64,000 nt of DNA from Bacillus glycinifermentans. Lineage in GTDB: Bacteria > Bacillota > Bacilli > Bacillales > Bacillaceae. The notes beneath the pieces are model-generated. The model saw only the letters and a list, made by a program, of their open reading frames with translations, did no database searches and was not told the origin of the DNA. The position numbers and the translations under genes are program-made. Shown piece by piece: positions 9,216 to 19,679 of this stretch. Location of the stretch: contig NZ_LECW02000015.1 of assembly GCF_001042475.2 (NCBI RefSeq), positions 62,001-126,000 of the forward strand. The letters are read 5' to 3'. Each line of letters opens with the position of its first letter. Positions within the stretch are counted from its first letter, which is position 1.

Positions 9216-10331
9216 ATGAGTAGTGAGTTGTTAGATGCCCTGACTATTCTTGAGAAAGAAAAGGGAATCAGTAAGGAAATTATTATTGATGCAATTGAGG
9301 CTGCGCTCATTTCCGCATACAAGCGGAACTTTAACCAGGCGCAGAATGTCAGGGTCGATTTAAACCGCGACACCGGCACAATCCGCGTTTTCGCACGCAA
9401 GGACGTCGTGGACGAAGTCTATGATCCGCGCCTTGAAATCTCGATTGAAAACGCAAGAAACATCAACCCGAACTATATTGTCGGGGACGTCGTGGAAATA
9501 GAAGTTACCCCGAAAGATTTCGGCCGCATCGCCGCCCAGACGGCGAAGCAGGTGGTTACTCAGCGCGTCCGCGAAGCCGAGCGGGGCGTCATCTATTCAG
9601 AATTTATCGACCGTGAAGAAGATATCATGACAGGCATCGTCCAGCGGATCGACAATAAGTTCATCTACGTTTCTCTGGGTAAAATCGAGGCGCTTCTGCC
9701 GGTCTCTGAACAAATGCCGAATGAGGTCTACAAGCCTCACGACCGGATTAAAGTGTACATCACAAAGGTCGAGAAAACGACGAAGGGTCCGCAGATTTAT
9801 GTTTCAAGAACTCATCCCGGATTATTAAAGCGCCTCTTCGAAATCGAAGTTCCTGAAATCTACGATGGAACCGTCGAGCTTAAGTCTGTGGCGAGAGAAG
9901 CCGGAGACCGCTCGAAAATCTCCGTCCGGACGGACGATCCAGACATCGATCCGGTCGGCGCCTGCGTCGGCCCTAAAGGACAGCGCGTGCAAGCGATCGT
10001 CAATGAACTGAAAGGCGAGAAAATCGACATCGTCCACTGGTCAAGCGATCCCGTCGAATTTGTCGCCAATGCGCTGAGCCCTTCCAAAGTCCTTGAGGTC
10101 ATCGTCAATGAGGAAGACAAGGCGACTACCGTCATCGTCCCTGATTACCAGCTTTCGCTCGCCATCGGCAAAAGGGGCCAAAACGCCCGGCTGGCCGCAA
10201 AGCTGACAAGCTGGAAAATCGATATTAAAAGCGAAACAGATGCAAGGGAACTTGGGATTTATCCAAGGGAGCTTGAAGAAGAGTCTGAAGAGCTCTTTTT
10301 AGAGAGCGAAACTCCAGAAACGGATGAATAA
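9216..10331 (+). CDS. nusA: Transcription termination/antitermination factor NusA
   Basis: NusA binds RNA polymerase and modulates pausing, hairpin-dependent termination and antitermination. The product is 371 aa as in B. subtilis. An N-terminal polymerase-binding domain (1-130) is followed by an S1 domain (about 135-200) and two KH domains, marked by GPKGQRVQAIVNELKGEKID and GKRGQNARLAAKLTSWKIDI. It lacks the C-terminal acidic repeats of the enterobacterial protein, as expected for Bacillus. It starts at ATG 9216 after AAGGGGGAAA and lies 31 bp after rimP in the same operon. Confidence 0.98.
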   Translation: MSSELLDALTILEKEKGISKEIIIDAIEAALISAYKRNFNQAQNVRVDLNRDTGTIRVFARKDVVDEVYDPRLEISIENARNINPNYIVGDVVEIEVTPKDFGRIAAQTAKQVVTQRVREAERGVIYSEFIDREEDIMTGIVQRIDNKFIYVSLGKIEALLPVSEQMPNEVYKPHDRIKVYITKVEKTTKGPQIYVSRTHPGLLKRLFEIEVPEIYDGTVELKSVAREAGDRSKISVRTDDPDIDPVGACVGPKGQRVQAIVNELKGEKIDIVHWSSDPVEFVANALSPSKVLEVIVNEEDKATTVIVPDYQLSLAIGKRGQNARLAAKLTSWKIDIKSETDARELGIYPRELEEESEELFLESETPETDE

Positions 10332-10344
10332 GAGGTGACCTTTG

Positions 10345-10620
10345 GTGAAAAGCCGAAAGAAGATCCCGCTTCGAAAATGCGTCGTAACAGGGGAAATGAA
10401 GCCTAAAAAGGAGCTCATCCGCGTCGTCCGCTCCAAAGAAGGGGAAGTTTCAGTAGACCCGACTGGCAAAAAGAACGGCCGGGGAGCTTACCTTACGCTT
10501 GATAAAGACGTAATCTTAACCGCAAAAAAGAAAAACAGCTTAGCAAATCAGCTTCAGGCACAAATTGATGATCAGATTTTTGATGAATTGCTGGAACTGG
10601 CGGAAAAGGAGACCAGATAG
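10345..10620 (+). CDS. rnpM: YlxR/RnpM RNA-binding protein
   Basis: A 91-aa YlxR-family protein with the signature RKCVVTGEMKPKKELIRVVR and NGRGAYLT. YlxR proteins bind RNA; the B. subtilis protein was reported to bind and modulate RNase P (RnpM). GTG 10345 is preferred because GAGGTG stands 7 nt upstream, but TTG 10342 is one codon earlier and cannot be excluded. The gene lies 13 bp after nusA and directly abuts rplGA, whose ATG follows the TAG without a gap. Confidence 0.93.
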   Translation: MKSRKKIPLRKCVVTGEMKPKKELIRVVRSKEGEVSVDPTGKKNGRGAYLTLDKDVILTAKKKNSLANQLQAQIDDQIFDELLELAEKETR

Positions 10621-10923
10621 ATGTCGGAATCAGAATGGTTTTCCTTGCTGGGCCTGGCGAATCGAGCTCGAAAGGTCGTCTCCGGAGAAGACCTGGTTGT
10701 GAAGGAAATCAGGCATTTGCGCGCAAAGCTTGTTTTGCTTGCAGAAGACGCATCAGCCAACACGGAGAAAAAGGTAACCGACAAATGCAAGTACTACGGC
10801 GTGCCGTGTAAAAAAGTCGGAGACCGTACGATTCTCGGCCGTGCAATCGGCAAAGAATCCCGTGTGGTAGTGGCCGTCACTGATCAAGGCTTTGCGCAAA
10901 CGTTGCTCCGAAAGCTCGATTAA
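10621..10923 (+). CDS. rplGA: L7Ae-family K-turn RNA-binding protein YlxQ
   Basis: A 100-aa member of the L7Ae/L30e/S12e/Gadd45 family, which binds K-turn RNAs. The core [18 protein letters not shown] and the family helix [16 protein letters not shown] are visible. It starts directly after the rnpM stop and ends 20 bp before the infB ATG, so translation of the three genes is likely coupled. Its cellular RNA target is not evident from sequence. Confidence 0.93.
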   Translation: MSESEWFSLLGLANRARKVVSGEDLVVKEIRHLRAKLVLLAEDASANTEKKVTDKCKYYGVPCKKVGDRTILGRAIGKESRVVVAVTDQGFAQTLLRKLD

Positions 10924-10942
10924 TTTTTTTGGGGGTGAACGA

Positions 10943-13111
10943 ATGGCTAAAATGAGAGTTTATGAATATGCAAAAGCCATAAATGTTTCAAGTAAGGATG
11001 TCATCGCGTCGTTGAAAGATATGAATATCGAAGTCAATAACCATATGGCAATGATTGAAGAAAATGCAATCAAACAGCTTGATAAAAAATTCAAAAAAGG
11101 CGCCGGACAGCCTGCCGGAAATAAGCAGGCCGAAAACAAAAAAAGCGCCGATCGAAGCGGCCAAAAACCTCAGCAAGAAGCCGCAAAACAGAATGCCGGA
11201 ACTAAGCCAAACAAAAATCGAGACGGAAAGAAGAATAACGTGCAAAATACTCAATTTAACAACAAAAACAAGAAGAAAAATAACAACAACAAAAAAAACA
11301 AGCGCAATAAAAACCATCAATCTCCGCAGGAGAAGCAGGTTAAACCGAAAAAGGAACTCCCTGAAAAAATTTCATTTACAAATTCAATGACGGTCGGCCA
11401 GCTTGCCGAAGAACTCGGCAAAGAGCCGTCAGAAATCATTAAAAAACTGATGCTGCTCGGAACGATGGCGACGATCAACCAGGATCTCGACAAAGACACG
11501 GTTGAACTGATCGCTTCCGAATACGGCGTTGAAGTCGAAGAAGTCATCGTCCATGAAGAAACCGAATTTGAAAAGTATGAAGAGCCGGATCGCGAAGAAG
11601 ATCTCGAAATCCGTCCGCCTGTCGTGACGATCATGGGTCACGTCGACCACGGAAAAACGACGCTTCTTGACAGCATCCGCAAAACGAAGGTTGTCGAAGG
11701 AGAAGCAGGAGGCATCACACAGCATATCGGTGCTTATCAAATCGAAGAAAACGGCAAAAAGATCACGTTCCTCGATACGCCGGGACACGCCGCATTCACG
11801 ACAATGCGCGCCCGCGGAGCGGAAGTAACCGATATTACGATTCTCGTTGTTGCGGCTGATGACGGAGTTATGCCTCAGACGGTCGAAGCGATCAACCACG
11901 CAAAAGCTGCAGAGGTGCCGATTATCGTCGCTGTTAATAAAATCGATAAGCCGACGGCAAATCCGGACCGCGTCATGCAAGAGCTGACAGAGCACGCCCT
12001 CGTTCCGGAAGCATGGGGAGGAGACACGATTTTCGTTCCGCTTTCCGCCCTTTCAGGCGAAGGAATCGACGAGCTGATTGAAATGATTCTGCTTGTCAGC
12101 GAAGTAGAGGAGCTCAAAGCGAATCCAAACCGCAGAGCGAAAGGAACGGTCATCGAAGCCGAACTTGATAAAGGTAAAGGTTCTGTGGCAACATTGCTCG
12201 TCCAAAACGGAACGCTTCACGTCGGAGATCCGATCGTTGTCGGAAACACATTCGGCCGCGTGCGTGCGATGGTCAACGATGTCGGCAGACGCGTCAAAGA
12301 GGCCGGCCCGTCAACTCCTGTTGAAATCACAGGTCTGAACGAAGTTCCGAACGCCGGGGATCAGTTCCTTGTCTTCAAAGACGAAAAAACGGCCCGCTCG
12401 GTCGGTGAAGCGCGTGCTTCCAAACAGCTTGAAGAACAGCGAAGCGATAAAGCGAAACTCAGCCTTGACGACTTATTTGAACAGATCAAACAAGGCGACG
12501 TCAAAGATATCAATCTTGTCGTAAAAGCCGATGTTCAAGGCTCTGCTGAGGCGCTGGCAGCAGCTCTGCAAAAAATCGAAGTGGAAGGCGTCAGGGTGAA
12601 AATCATTCATACGGGCGTCGGCGCGATTACCGAATCAGATATCATTTTGGCTTCCGCGTCAAATGCGATCGTCATTGGGTTTAATGTAAGACCTGACGGT
12701 AATGCTAAGAGTACCGCCGAAGCCGAAAATGTGGATATCCGCCTTCACCGCATCATCTATAAAGTCATCGACGAAATTGAAGCAGCGATGAAAGGCATGC
12801 TTGATCCGGAGTACGAAGAAAAAGTGATCGGCATGGTCGAAGTCCGTCAAACATTCAAAGTCTCTAAAATCGGCACGATTGCCGGGGGCTATGTGACGGA
12901 AGGTACGATCACGCGCGACAGCGGAATCCGCTTAATTCGCGACGGCGTCGTCATCTTCGAAGGCGAAGTCGATGTGCTCAAACGCTTTAAAGATGACGTA
13001 AAAGAGGTTTCACAAGGATATGAATGTGGTATCACCATTAAGAATTACAATGACATCCGCGAAGGCGATATGATCGAAGCGTATGTCATGCAAGAAATTG
13101 AAAGAAAGTGA
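10943..13111 (+). CDS. infB: Translation initiation factor IF-2
   Basis: IF-2 is the GTPase that delivers initiator tRNA to the 30S subunit and promotes subunit joining. The 722-aa product has an N-terminal helical domain ([13 protein letters not shown]), a Lys/Asn/Gln-rich linker (about residues 55-140) and the G domain: G1 [10 protein letters not shown]3 DTPGHAAF, G4 NKID, G5 SALSGEG. Domains II-IV follow. ATG 10943 after GGGGGTGAAC is chosen over the upstream in-frame ATG 10892, which lies inside rplGA. The linker is longer and more Asn/Lys-rich than most of the gene; this is normal for IF-2. Confidence 0.98.
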   Translation: MAKMRVYEYAKAINVSSKDVIASLKDMNIEVNNHMAMIEENAIKQLDKKFKKGAGQPAGNKQAENKKSADRSGQKPQQEAAKQNAGTKPNKNRDGKKNNVQNTQFNNKNKKKNNNNKKNKRNKNHQSPQEKQVKPKKELPEKISFTNSMTVGQLAEELGKEPSEIIKKLMLLGTMATINQDLDKDTVELIASEYGVEVEEVIVHEETEFEKYEEPDREEDLEIRPPVVTIMGHVDHGKTTLLDSIRKTKVVEGEAGGITQHIGAYQIEENGKKITFLDTPGHAAFTTMRARGAEVTDITILVVAADDGVMPQTVEAINHAKAAEVPIIVAVNKIDKPTANPDRVMQELTEHALVPEAWGGDTIFVPLSALSGEGIDELIEMILLVSEVEELKANPNRRAKGTVIEAELDKGKGSVATLLVQNGTLHVGDPIVVGNTFGRVRAMVNDVGRRVKEAGPSTPVEITGLNEVPNAGDQFLVFKDEKTARSVGEARASKQLEEQRSDKAKLSLDDLFEQIKQGDVKDINLVVKADVQGSAEALAAALQKIEVEGVRVKIIHTGVGAITESDIILASASNAIVIGFNVRPDGNAKSTAEAENVDIRLHRIIYKVIDEIEAAMKGMLDPEYEEKVIGMVEVRQTFKVSKIGTIAGGYVTEGTITRDSGIRLIRDGVVIFEGEVDVLKRFKDDVKEVSQGYECGITIKNYNDIREGDMIEAYVMQEIERK

Positions 13112-13386
13112 TCGGTTTCGCCGAATGCGAATGCATCATCTATGATGCATCCTCACTCAAGGAAAAACGGGCGGTTCTGAAGCGGATCATCACAAGGATC
13201 CGAGGCAGGTTCAACGTGTCTGTCTCAGAGATTGCCTACCAGGATTCGTGGCAGCGCACAAGCATTGGAATCGCCGCCGTTTCTTCCTCTCGCGTTCAAA
13301 CGGAAAAAGAGCTTCAGCGGGTTCTAAGCTTTATTGACTCTTTTCCGGAAATCGAACGGACGATCACGAGAACAGAGTGGTTTTAA
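13108..13386 (+). CDS. ylxP: YlxP, DUF503 family protein
   Basis: A 92-aa DUF503 protein of unknown role, always found in this operon in Bacillus. It starts at GTG 13108, overlapping the infB stop codon (GTGA), so translation is coupled. Family features such as [26 protein letters not shown] are visible in order between residues 13 and 40. The position between infB and rbfA points to a part in ribosome biogenesis or translation, but this is inference from context only. Confidence 0.92.
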   Translation: MIGFAECECIIYDASSLKEKRAVLKRIITRIRGRFNVSVSEIAYQDSWQRTSIGIAAVSSSRVQTEKELQRVLSFIDSFPEIERTITRTEWF

Positions 13387-13404
13387 CGTAGAGGTGGTAT
13401 GGAC

Positions 13405-13755
13405 ATGAGTATGAGAGCTACCCGTGTGGGTGAACAGATGAAAAAAGAACTTGGCGACATTATCGGAAGAAAGCTGAAAGACCCGAGAATCGGGTTCTTA
13501 ACGGTTACCGATGTCAGCGTCTCCGGCGACTTGCAAATCGCCAAAGTGTACATTTCCGTTCTTGGCGATGAAAAGAAAAGAGAAGAGACGCTAAAAGGCC
13601 TGGCAAAAGCGAAGGGCTTTATCCGATCCGAATTGGGGAATCGGATCAGGCTCCGCAAAACACCTGAAATCCAGTTTGAATTCGATGAATCAATCGATTA
13701 CGGAAACCGCATCGAAACATTGATCCATGAACTGCATTCAGACAAAGAAGAATAA
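13405..13755 (+). CDS. rbfA: Ribosome-binding factor A
   Basis: RbfA binds the 30S subunit and helps 16S rRNA processing, chiefly during cold growth. The KH-like fold is represented by [20 protein letters not shown] and by [21 protein letters not shown]; the product is 116 aa. ATG 13405 is chosen because the GAGGTGG site ends 8 nt before it; an ATG at 13399 would be too close to that site. It ends before a hairpin at 13769. Confidence 0.95.
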   Translation: MSMRATRVGEQMKKELGDIIGRKLKDPRIGFLTVTDVSVSGDLQIAKVYISVLGDEKKREETLKGLAKAKGFIRSELGNRIRLRKTPEIQFEFDESIDYGNRIETLIHELHSDKEE

Positions 13756-13768
13756 ACAGCTAAACAAG

Positions 13769-13804
13769 AGGATAGGCGGCTTTTTAAGCGCCTGTCCTTT
13801 TTAG
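13769..13804 (+). terminator. Terminator-like hairpin between rbfA and truB
   Basis: AGGATAGGCG pairs with CGCCTGTCCT (one T-G pair) and is followed by TTTTTA. It may partly uncouple truB-ribC from the upstream operon. Confidence 0.65.
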
Positions 13805-13832
13805 CTGAAATGAGAAAGGAGCGGATGTTTGC

Positions 13833-14762
13833 ATGTACAACGGAGTCCTGCTTTTGCATAAACCGGTCGGGATGACCTCCCATGACTGCGTCATGAAGAT
13901 CCGCAAAATGCTAAAAACAAAAAAAGTCGGCCATACAGGGACGCTCGATCCCGAGGTGTCAGGCGTTCTCCCGATTTGTATCGGCAGGGCGACCAAAATC
14001 GTTGAATACTTAACGGAGAAATCAAAAACGTACGATGCGGAGGTCACGCTTGGCTTCTCAACGACGACAGAGGATCAGACGGGGGAGATCACCGAAAGAA
14101 AGCCAGTCGGCACTCCGCCTGATGAAGAAGCGGTGAGGAGCGTCCTCAATAGCCTTGAAGGCAGAATCGAACAAGTGCCGCCGATGTATTCGGCAGTCAA
14201 AGTGGGCGGCAAAAAACTGTATGAATACGCAAGGGCGGGCATCGAGGTTGAAAGGCCGAAGCGCACCGTCACCATTCATCATATCGAACTGACATCGAAG
14301 ATCGCGGGGGAAGAGAATACGGCCCGGTTCAGGTTTACTGTAACATGTTCCAAAGGCACTTATGTCAGGACTCTGGCGGTCACTATCGGCGAAAAGCTCG
14401 GGTTTCCGGCTCATATGTCCCATCTGATCAGGACGGCTTCAGGCAATTTTTCGCTTGATGAGTGCCTGACGTTTGAAGATATTGAGGATCACATCGCAAA
14501 CGGCACATTGTCCGGACAGCTCGTCCCGATCGAGCGTGCGCTTGATCATTTGCCGAAATGGATAATTAGTGATACATTAGCTAAGAAAGTGGAAAATGGC
14601 GCAGTGCTTGAAACACCCGCGGGCTTAACACACTTGACCGCAGAAGACCGCCTGGCGGTTTTCACGGAAGACGGCCGTTGTATTGCCGTTTATTTTCCCC
14701 ATCCGGCAAAGCCGGGACTGTTAAAGCCGGCAAAAGTACTCGCGCAAAAAAGCGAACAATAA
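13833..14762 (+). CDS. truB: tRNA pseudouridine-55 synthase
   Basis: TruB makes pseudouridine 55 in the T-loop of tRNAs. The 309-aa length equals B. subtilis TruB. The catalytic aspartate is Asp39 in GHTGTLDPEVSG. The YSAVKVGGKKLYEYAR and CSKGTYVRTL motifs are also present, and a C-terminal PUA-type domain begins near residue 240. The gene has its own AGAAAGGAGC site and is followed 16 bp later by ribC. Confidence 0.97.
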   Translation: MYNGVLLLHKPVGMTSHDCVMKIRKMLKTKKVGHTGTLDPEVSGVLPICIGRATKIVEYLTEKSKTYDAEVTLGFSTTTEDQTGEITERKPVGTPPDEEAVRSVLNSLEGRIEQVPPMYSAVKVGGKKLYEYARAGIEVERPKRTVTIHHIELTSKIAGEENTARFRFTVTCSKGTYVRTLAVTIGEKLGFPAHMSHLIRTASGNFSLDECLTFEDIEDHIANGTLSGQLVPIERALDHLPKWIISDTLAKKVENGAVLETPAGLTHLTAEDRLAVFTEDGRCIAVYFPHPAKPGLLKPAKVLAQKSEQ

Positions 14763-14778
14763 GAAAAGGTGACCGTTC

Positions 14779-15738
14779 TTGAAGACGATACATATTTCTC
14801 ATCCGCACGACCTGAAGCGTGAGGACTTTCCAAAATCAGTTATGGCATTAGGATATTTTGACGGTGTTCACCTGGGGCATCAGCAAGTGATTCGGGCGGC
14901 TGAAACAATCGCAAAGAGAGAAGGGGCGAAAACGTCTGTGATGACGTTTCACCCCCATCCTACGGCCGTGTTGAAAAAAGGCTCGGAGCCTAAAGACTTA
15001 ATTACGCCTTTAAGCGATAAGATCAGCATCATCGAAGGGATGGGGGCCGATTATTTATATATCGTGGAATTCAGCCCCGAATTTGCTTCCCTTTCGCCTG
15101 AAGAATTTATCGAGCAATATATTCTCGGTTTCAACGTATGTCATGTCGTGGCAGGCTTTGATTTTACGTTCGGAAAATTTGGAAAAGGCACGATGGAAAA
15201 CTTTCAAGAATATGCCAAAGGCCGCGTGAGGGGTACCTGTGTCGCCAAATATTCCAATCAGGATCAAAAGGTAAGCTCGACACGGATCCGCACTGTCATC
15301 GGGGCAGGAGACGTAGAGTATGCCGCTGAATTGCTCGGAAGGCCGTACTATGTTAAAGGCATCGTGATTCACGGTGATAAAAGGGGCCGGACGATCGGGT
15401 TTCCGACTGCCAATATCGGGCTTTCCGACGCGTACATCGTGCCGCCGACAGGCGTATATGCTGTCAAAGCGGAAATCGGCGGGACTTCGTACAACGGAGT
15501 CTGCAATGTCGGATACAAGCCGACGTTTTACGAAAAACGCCCTGATCAGCCTTCGATCGAAGTGAACTTATTTGACTTTAACCGGGAGATATACGGAACT
15601 GATATAAAAGTCGAGTGGTACAGACGCTTGAGAAGCGAGAAAAAATTCGGCAGCGTGGACGAACTGGTCGCGCAAATTTCGAAAGACAAGGAAGAAGCGA
15701 TCCGCTTTTTTCAAGAAGCGAAGCTGACCGAAATTTAA
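14779..15738 (+). CDS. ribC: Bifunctional riboflavin kinase/FAD synthetase
   Basis: The 319-aa protein converts riboflavin to FMN and then FAD. The N-terminal adenylyltransferase domain carries GYFDGVHLGHQQVI and STRIR. The C-terminal kinase domain carries GDKRGRTIGFPTANI and GVYAVK. It starts at TTG 14779, after AAAAGGTGACC. In B. subtilis this gene (ribC, also called ribF) is distinct from the rib operon and follows truB, as here. FMN made by it represses riboflavin genes elsewhere through the FMN riboswitch; no riboswitch is seen in front of this gene. Confidence 0.96.
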   Translation: MKTIHISHPHDLKREDFPKSVMALGYFDGVHLGHQQVIRAAETIAKREGAKTSVMTFHPHPTAVLKKGSEPKDLITPLSDKISIIEGMGADYLYIVEFSPEFASLSPEEFIEQYILGFNVCHVVAGFDFTFGKFGKGTMENFQEYAKGRVRGTCVAKYSNQDQKVSSTRIRTVIGAGDVEYAAELLGRPYYVKGIVIHGDKRGRTIGFPTANIGLSDAYIVPPTGVYAVKAEIGGTSYNGVCNVGYKPTFYEKRPDQPSIEVNLFDFNREIYGTDIKVEWYRRLRSEKKFGSVDELVAQISKDKEEAIRFFQEAKLTEI

Positions 15739-15814
15739 CAGGTATAAAAACGGTGGACATCCGTCAACAATGATGATGAAAATGAAACATACGGCAAAGT
15801 TTCTCATAAATGCC

Positions 15815-15843
15815 TTGCATCAGGCCGGTCTTTCTAGTATCAT
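15815..15843 (+). promoter_or_regulatory. SigA promoter of rpsO
   Basis: TTGCAT and TATCAT are spaced by 17 nt. The leader of about 85 nt contains paired CG-rich stretches (AACCGATC, GCCGG-like segments near 15862-15912) and could hold an S15-binding autoregulatory structure, as known in related bacilli; that part is inference. Confidence 0.65.
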
Positions 15844-15930
15844 ATTGTCTGTAGCTTTAAAACCGATCACTTGGCAAATCGATTCACCGGCGTTTGCTAG
15901 GTAACCGGGGCTAATAACATTTGGAGGTGA

Positions 15931-16206
<276 letters not shown>

Positions 16207-16210
16207 TCGT

Positions 16211-16238
16211 AAAAAGCGGGAGGATTCCCGCTTTTTTA
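16211..16238 (+). terminator. Intrinsic terminator of rpsO
   Basis: AAAAAGCGGGA pairs with TCCCGCTTTTTT around a GGAT-type loop. Confidence 0.92.
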
Positions 16239-16331
16239 TCGTATAAAAACGAATATCCGGCAACTCCAAAACAAGTGGTTCATATATATGATCTTAATTA
16301 ACTGATTCGATCTCTACATAGCACTTTGCCA

Positions 16332-16361
16332 TTGATATGTTCAATTCATTTCGTTCATAAT
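16332..16361 (+). promoter_or_regulatory. Candidate SigA promoter of pnpA
   Basis: TTGATA and CATAAT are separated by 18 nt, 45 nt before the pnpA start codon. Confidence 0.5.
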
Positions 16362-16405
16362 AGGAGTAACGTAAAAACTATCCGAAGAGAGGAGTTCATA
16401 TAAGA

Positions 16406-18523
16406 ATGGGACAAGAGAAACACGTCTTTTCCATAGATTGGGCCGGCCGAAAACTGACCGTTGAAACCGGCCAGCTTGCAAAACAAGCAAACGGTGCTGT
16501 TATGATCCGTTATGGAGATACTGCGGTATTAAGCACAGCAACGGCTTCAAAAGAGCCTAAAACCGTAGATTTCTTTCCTTTAACCGTGAATTACGAAGAA
16601 AGGCTTTATGCTGTCGGGAAAATTCCGGGCGGTTTTATTAAAAGAGAGGGCAGGCCGAGCGAAAAAGCAATTCTCGCCAGCCGATTGATCGACCGTCCGA
16701 TCCGTCCGCTGTTCGCCGACGGTTTCCGCAACGAAGTTCAGGTCGTCAGCATCGTCATGAGCGTTGATCAGGACTGTTCGTCAGAAATGGCGGCAATGTT
16801 CGGTTCATCCCTTGCGCTGTCGATTTCGGATATTCCGTTTGAAGGACCGATCGCCGGTGTTACAGTGGGCCGGGTCGACAACGAATTCATCATCAATCCG
16901 ACGCTTGAGCAGCTTGAAAAAAGCGACATTCATTTAGTCGTGGCCGGAACGAAGGACGCCATCAACATGGTGGAAGCCGGAGCAGACGAAGTTCCCGAGG
17001 AGATCATGCTTGAAGCGATCATGTTCGGCCATGAAGAAATCAAACGCTTAATCGCATTCCAGGAAGAAATCGTCGCCGTCGTCGGAAAGGAAAAATCAGA
17101 AATCACTCTGTATGAGATCGATTCCGATCTGAAAGAAAAAGTGAAAGCCATGGCTGAAAGCGATCTGTTAAAAGCCATCCAGGTTCACGAAAAACACGCG
17201 CGCGAAGACGCGATCAACGAAGTGAAAAAAGAAGTTGCAGCAAAATTTGAGGAAGAAGAGCACGATGAAGAAACGCTGAAACAGGTGAAAGACATATTGT
17301 CACAGCTTGTGAAAAATGAAGTGCGCCGCCTGATCACGGAAGAAAAGGTTCGTCCGGACGGCCGGGGCGTCGATGAAATCCGCCCGCTTTCCTCAGAAGT
17401 CGGACTGCTTCCGAGAACGCACGGTTCCGGCCTGTTCACGCGCGGACAGACACAGGCGCTCAGCATCTGTACGCTAGGTGCGCTCGGCGATGTTCAAATT
17501 TTGGACGGTCTCGGTGTAGAAGAATCAAAACGCTTCATGCACCACTACAACTTTCCGCAGTTCAGCGTCGGGGAAACAGGACCGATGCGCGGACCGGGAC
17601 GCCGCGAAATCGGACACGGTGCCCTTGGAGAACGGGCGCTTGAACCGATTGTTCCGTCTGAAAAAGACTTTCCGTACACCATCCGCCTTGTCTCTGAAGT
17701 ACTTGAATCAAACGGTTCGACTTCCCAGGCCAGCATTTGTGCAAGCACGCTGGCGATGATGGACGCAGGGGTGCCGATCAAAGCGCCGGTTGCCGGAATC
17801 GCCATGGGTCTTGTCAAATCCGGCGACAACTACACGGTCTTAACCGATATTCAAGGTATGGAAGATCACCTCGGAGATATGGATTTTAAGGTTGCGGGAA
17901 CGTCCAAAGGCGTCACAGCCCTGCAAATGGATATTAAAATTGCCGGTCTCTCAAGAGAAATCTTGGATGAAGCGCTTCAGCAGGCGAAAAAAGGCAGAAT
18001 GGAAATCCTTGAAAGCATGCTGAGCACGTTGGCTGAATCGAGAAAAGAACTGTCTCCATACGCACCGAAAATCTTGACGATGACGATTAATCCGGATAAG
18101 ATCCGCGATGTTATCGGACCGAGCGGAAAACAAATCAATAAAATCATTGAAGACACAGGCGTTAAAATCGATATTGAACAAGATGGCACGATCTTTATTT
18201 CTTCAACAGATGAAAGCATGAACCAAAAAGCGAAGAAAATCATTGAAGACCTTGTCAGAGAAGTTGAAGTCGGACAGCTTTACCTAGGTAAAGTCAAACG
18301 GATTGAAAAATTCGGCGCTTTCGTCGAGCTCTTCAGCGGAAAAGACGGTCTCGTTCATATTTCAGAGCTTGCGCTTGAACGTGTCGGAAAAGTTGAAGAC
18401 GTCGTGAAAATAGGCGACGAAATCCTTGTCAAAGTAACAGAAATCGATAAGCAGGGACGTGTCAACTTATCAAGAAAAGCAGTACTCCGCGAACAGAAGG
18501 AAAAAGAAGAACAAAAGTCTTAA
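16406..18523 (+). CDS. pnpA: Polynucleotide phosphorylase
   Basis: PNPase is the phosphorolytic 3'-5' exoribonuclease and a core RNA-degradation enzyme. The 705-aa chain has two RNase PH domains (about 10-220 and 310-540) separated by a helical domain, followed by a KH domain ([15 protein letters not shown]) and an S1 domain ([20 protein letters not shown]). Start ATG 16406 follows AGAGAGGAG. It is monocistronic here, with its own promoter and a terminator. Confidence 0.98.
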   Translation: MGQEKHVFSIDWAGRKLTVETGQLAKQANGAVMIRYGDTAVLSTATASKEPKTVDFFPLTVNYEERLYAVGKIPGGFIKREGRPSEKAILASRLIDRPIRPLFADGFRNEVQVVSIVMSVDQDCSSEMAAMFGSSLALSISDIPFEGPIAGVTVGRVDNEFIINPTLEQLEKSDIHLVVAGTKDAINMVEAGADEVPEEIMLEAIMFGHEEIKRLIAFQEEIVAVVGKEKSEITLYEIDSDLKEKVKAMAESDLLKAIQVHEKHAREDAINEVKKEVAAKFEEEEHDEETLKQVKDILSQLVKNEVRRLITEEKVRPDGRGVDEIRPLSSEVGLLPRTHGSGLFTRGQTQALSICTLGALGDVQILDGLGVEESKRFMHHYNFPQFSVGETGPMRGPGRREIGHGALGERALEPIVPSEKDFPYTIRLVSEVLESNGSTSQASICASTLAMMDAGVPIKAPVAGIAMGLVKSGDNYTVLTDIQGMEDHLGDMDFKVAGTSKGVTALQMDIKIAGLSREILDEALQQAKKGRMEILESMLSTLAESRKELSPYAPKILTMTINPDKIRDVIGPSGKQINKIIEDTGVKIDIEQDGTIFISSTDESMNQKAKKIIEDLVREVEVGQLYLGKVKRIEKFGAFVELFSGKDGLVHISELALERVGKVEDVVKIGDEILVKVTEIDKQGRVNLSRKAVLREQKEKEEQKS

Positions 18524-18563
18524 AAACGGTGTCCGTCTTGCTTCTGTTAAGCTGAAAAAACGA

Positions 18564-18598
18564 AAAAGGAAGCCTGGGGGACCCGGCTTCTTTGTTTT
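18564..18598 (+). terminator. Intrinsic terminator of pnpA
   Basis: AAAGGAAGCC pairs with GGCTTCTTT and is followed by a T-rich stretch. Confidence 0.8.
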
Positions 18599-18679
18599 AA
18601 GCAAAATTGTTTCCAAAACCGCTCCAGTTCTATCTTGTCCTTTTCCCACATATTTTTGTGGGGAAGGGAGGAAATACAA

Positions 18680-19642
18680 TTGAAAAGAAAAATCGTTCCG
18701 TTTGCCGTTTTTTTCTTTTTATTGCTTGTATCATATCAGGTCATGAATCATCCGTACTCGCCACATTACATAGATGCAATGACAAAGGACGCGGCCACCG
18801 TTGCCGCCCAAAAGGACGAACTGTATCAGGAGCTGCTTCAAAAAGCGCCTGAATATGAAGTGAAAGCCCAAAATGCAAAAATCGATAGAATTTGGAAAGC
18901 GATGCCCGGTTATAATGGATTAAAGGTAAATATCGAAAAATCGTACAAAAAGATGAAGCGTTCAGGCGCATTCGATGAAAAGCTTCTCGTCTTTGACCAG
19001 GTCAAACCGGAGGTCCGCCTTGAGTCTTTGAAGCCTGAACCTGTCTACCGCGGGCATCCCGACAAACCGATGGTATCGTTCCTTGTCAATGTCGCCTGGG
19101 GGAATGAGTACTTAACAAAGATGCTTCCTGTTTTGAAAGAGAACGATGTGAAAGCCACCTTTTTTCTCGAGGGCAGATGGGTGAAAAATCATCCTGAGCT
19201 GGCCAAAACCATTGTAAGAGACGGGCACGAAATCGGAAACCATTCATACAATCATCCCGATATGAGCAAACTGACGAGTGAACGCATTTCGGAACAGCTG
19301 CGGCTGACGAACCGGCAAATCAAAGAAACGGTTGGCGTTGAGCCGAAATGGTTTGCTCCGCCGAGCGGAAGCTTTCGCAAAGAAGTCGTAGATCAGGCCC
19401 GCAAGATGGGAATGGGAACGGTGATGTGGACAGTTGATACGATCGATTGGCAGAAGCCGCAGCCGGCCGTCTTGCAGCATCGGGTATTAAGCAAAGTACA
19501 TAACGGCGCCATGATTCTAATGCATCCGACAGATCCAACCGCCAAAAGCCTCGGAATCTTGATTCAGAAGCTGAAAGAAAAAGGCTATCATATCGGAACT
19601 GTCTCACAGCTGCTGAACGAAAAAAGGCTTGTGGTCAAATAG
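18680..19642 (+). CDS. ylxY: Polysaccharide deacetylase-like protein YlxY
   Basis: A 320-aa protein with an N-terminal membrane anchor or signal (residues 4-22, FFFLLLVS core) and a NodB-type domain from about residue 128. The His motif HSYNH (188-192) and the APPSGSFR and ILMHPTDPTA stretches are present. The first NodB motif, normally TFDDG with two metal/base aspartates, is replaced by VNVAWGNEY (residues 136-144), so classical deacetylase activity is doubtful. TTG 18680 is chosen because AGGGAGG lies 8 nt upstream; an in-frame ATG at 18635 has no ribosome site. The substrate is unknown. Confidence 0.92.
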   Translation: MKRKIVPFAVFFFLLLVSYQVMNHPYSPHYIDAMTKDAATVAAQKDELYQELLQKAPEYEVKAQNAKIDRIWKAMPGYNGLKVNIEKSYKKMKRSGAFDEKLLVFDQVKPEVRLESLKPEPVYRGHPDKPMVSFLVNVAWGNEYLTKMLPVLKENDVKATFFLEGRWVKNHPELAKTIVRDGHEIGNHSYNHPDMSKLTSERISEQLRLTNRQIKETVGVEPKWFAPPSGSFRKEVVDQARKMGMGTVMWTVDTIDWQKPQPAVLQHRVLSKVHNGAMILMHPTDPTAKSLGILIQKLKEKGYHIGTVSQLLNEKRLVVK

Positions 19643-19679
19643 ATGCTCAGGGCCCGTTCTTTGAATAGGAGGAACAGAT

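Noticed and set aside
11055-11390. Lys/Arg-rich frame inside infB
   Set aside because: It is a shifted reading of the low-complexity IF-2 linker; the IF-2 frame is conserved on both sides.
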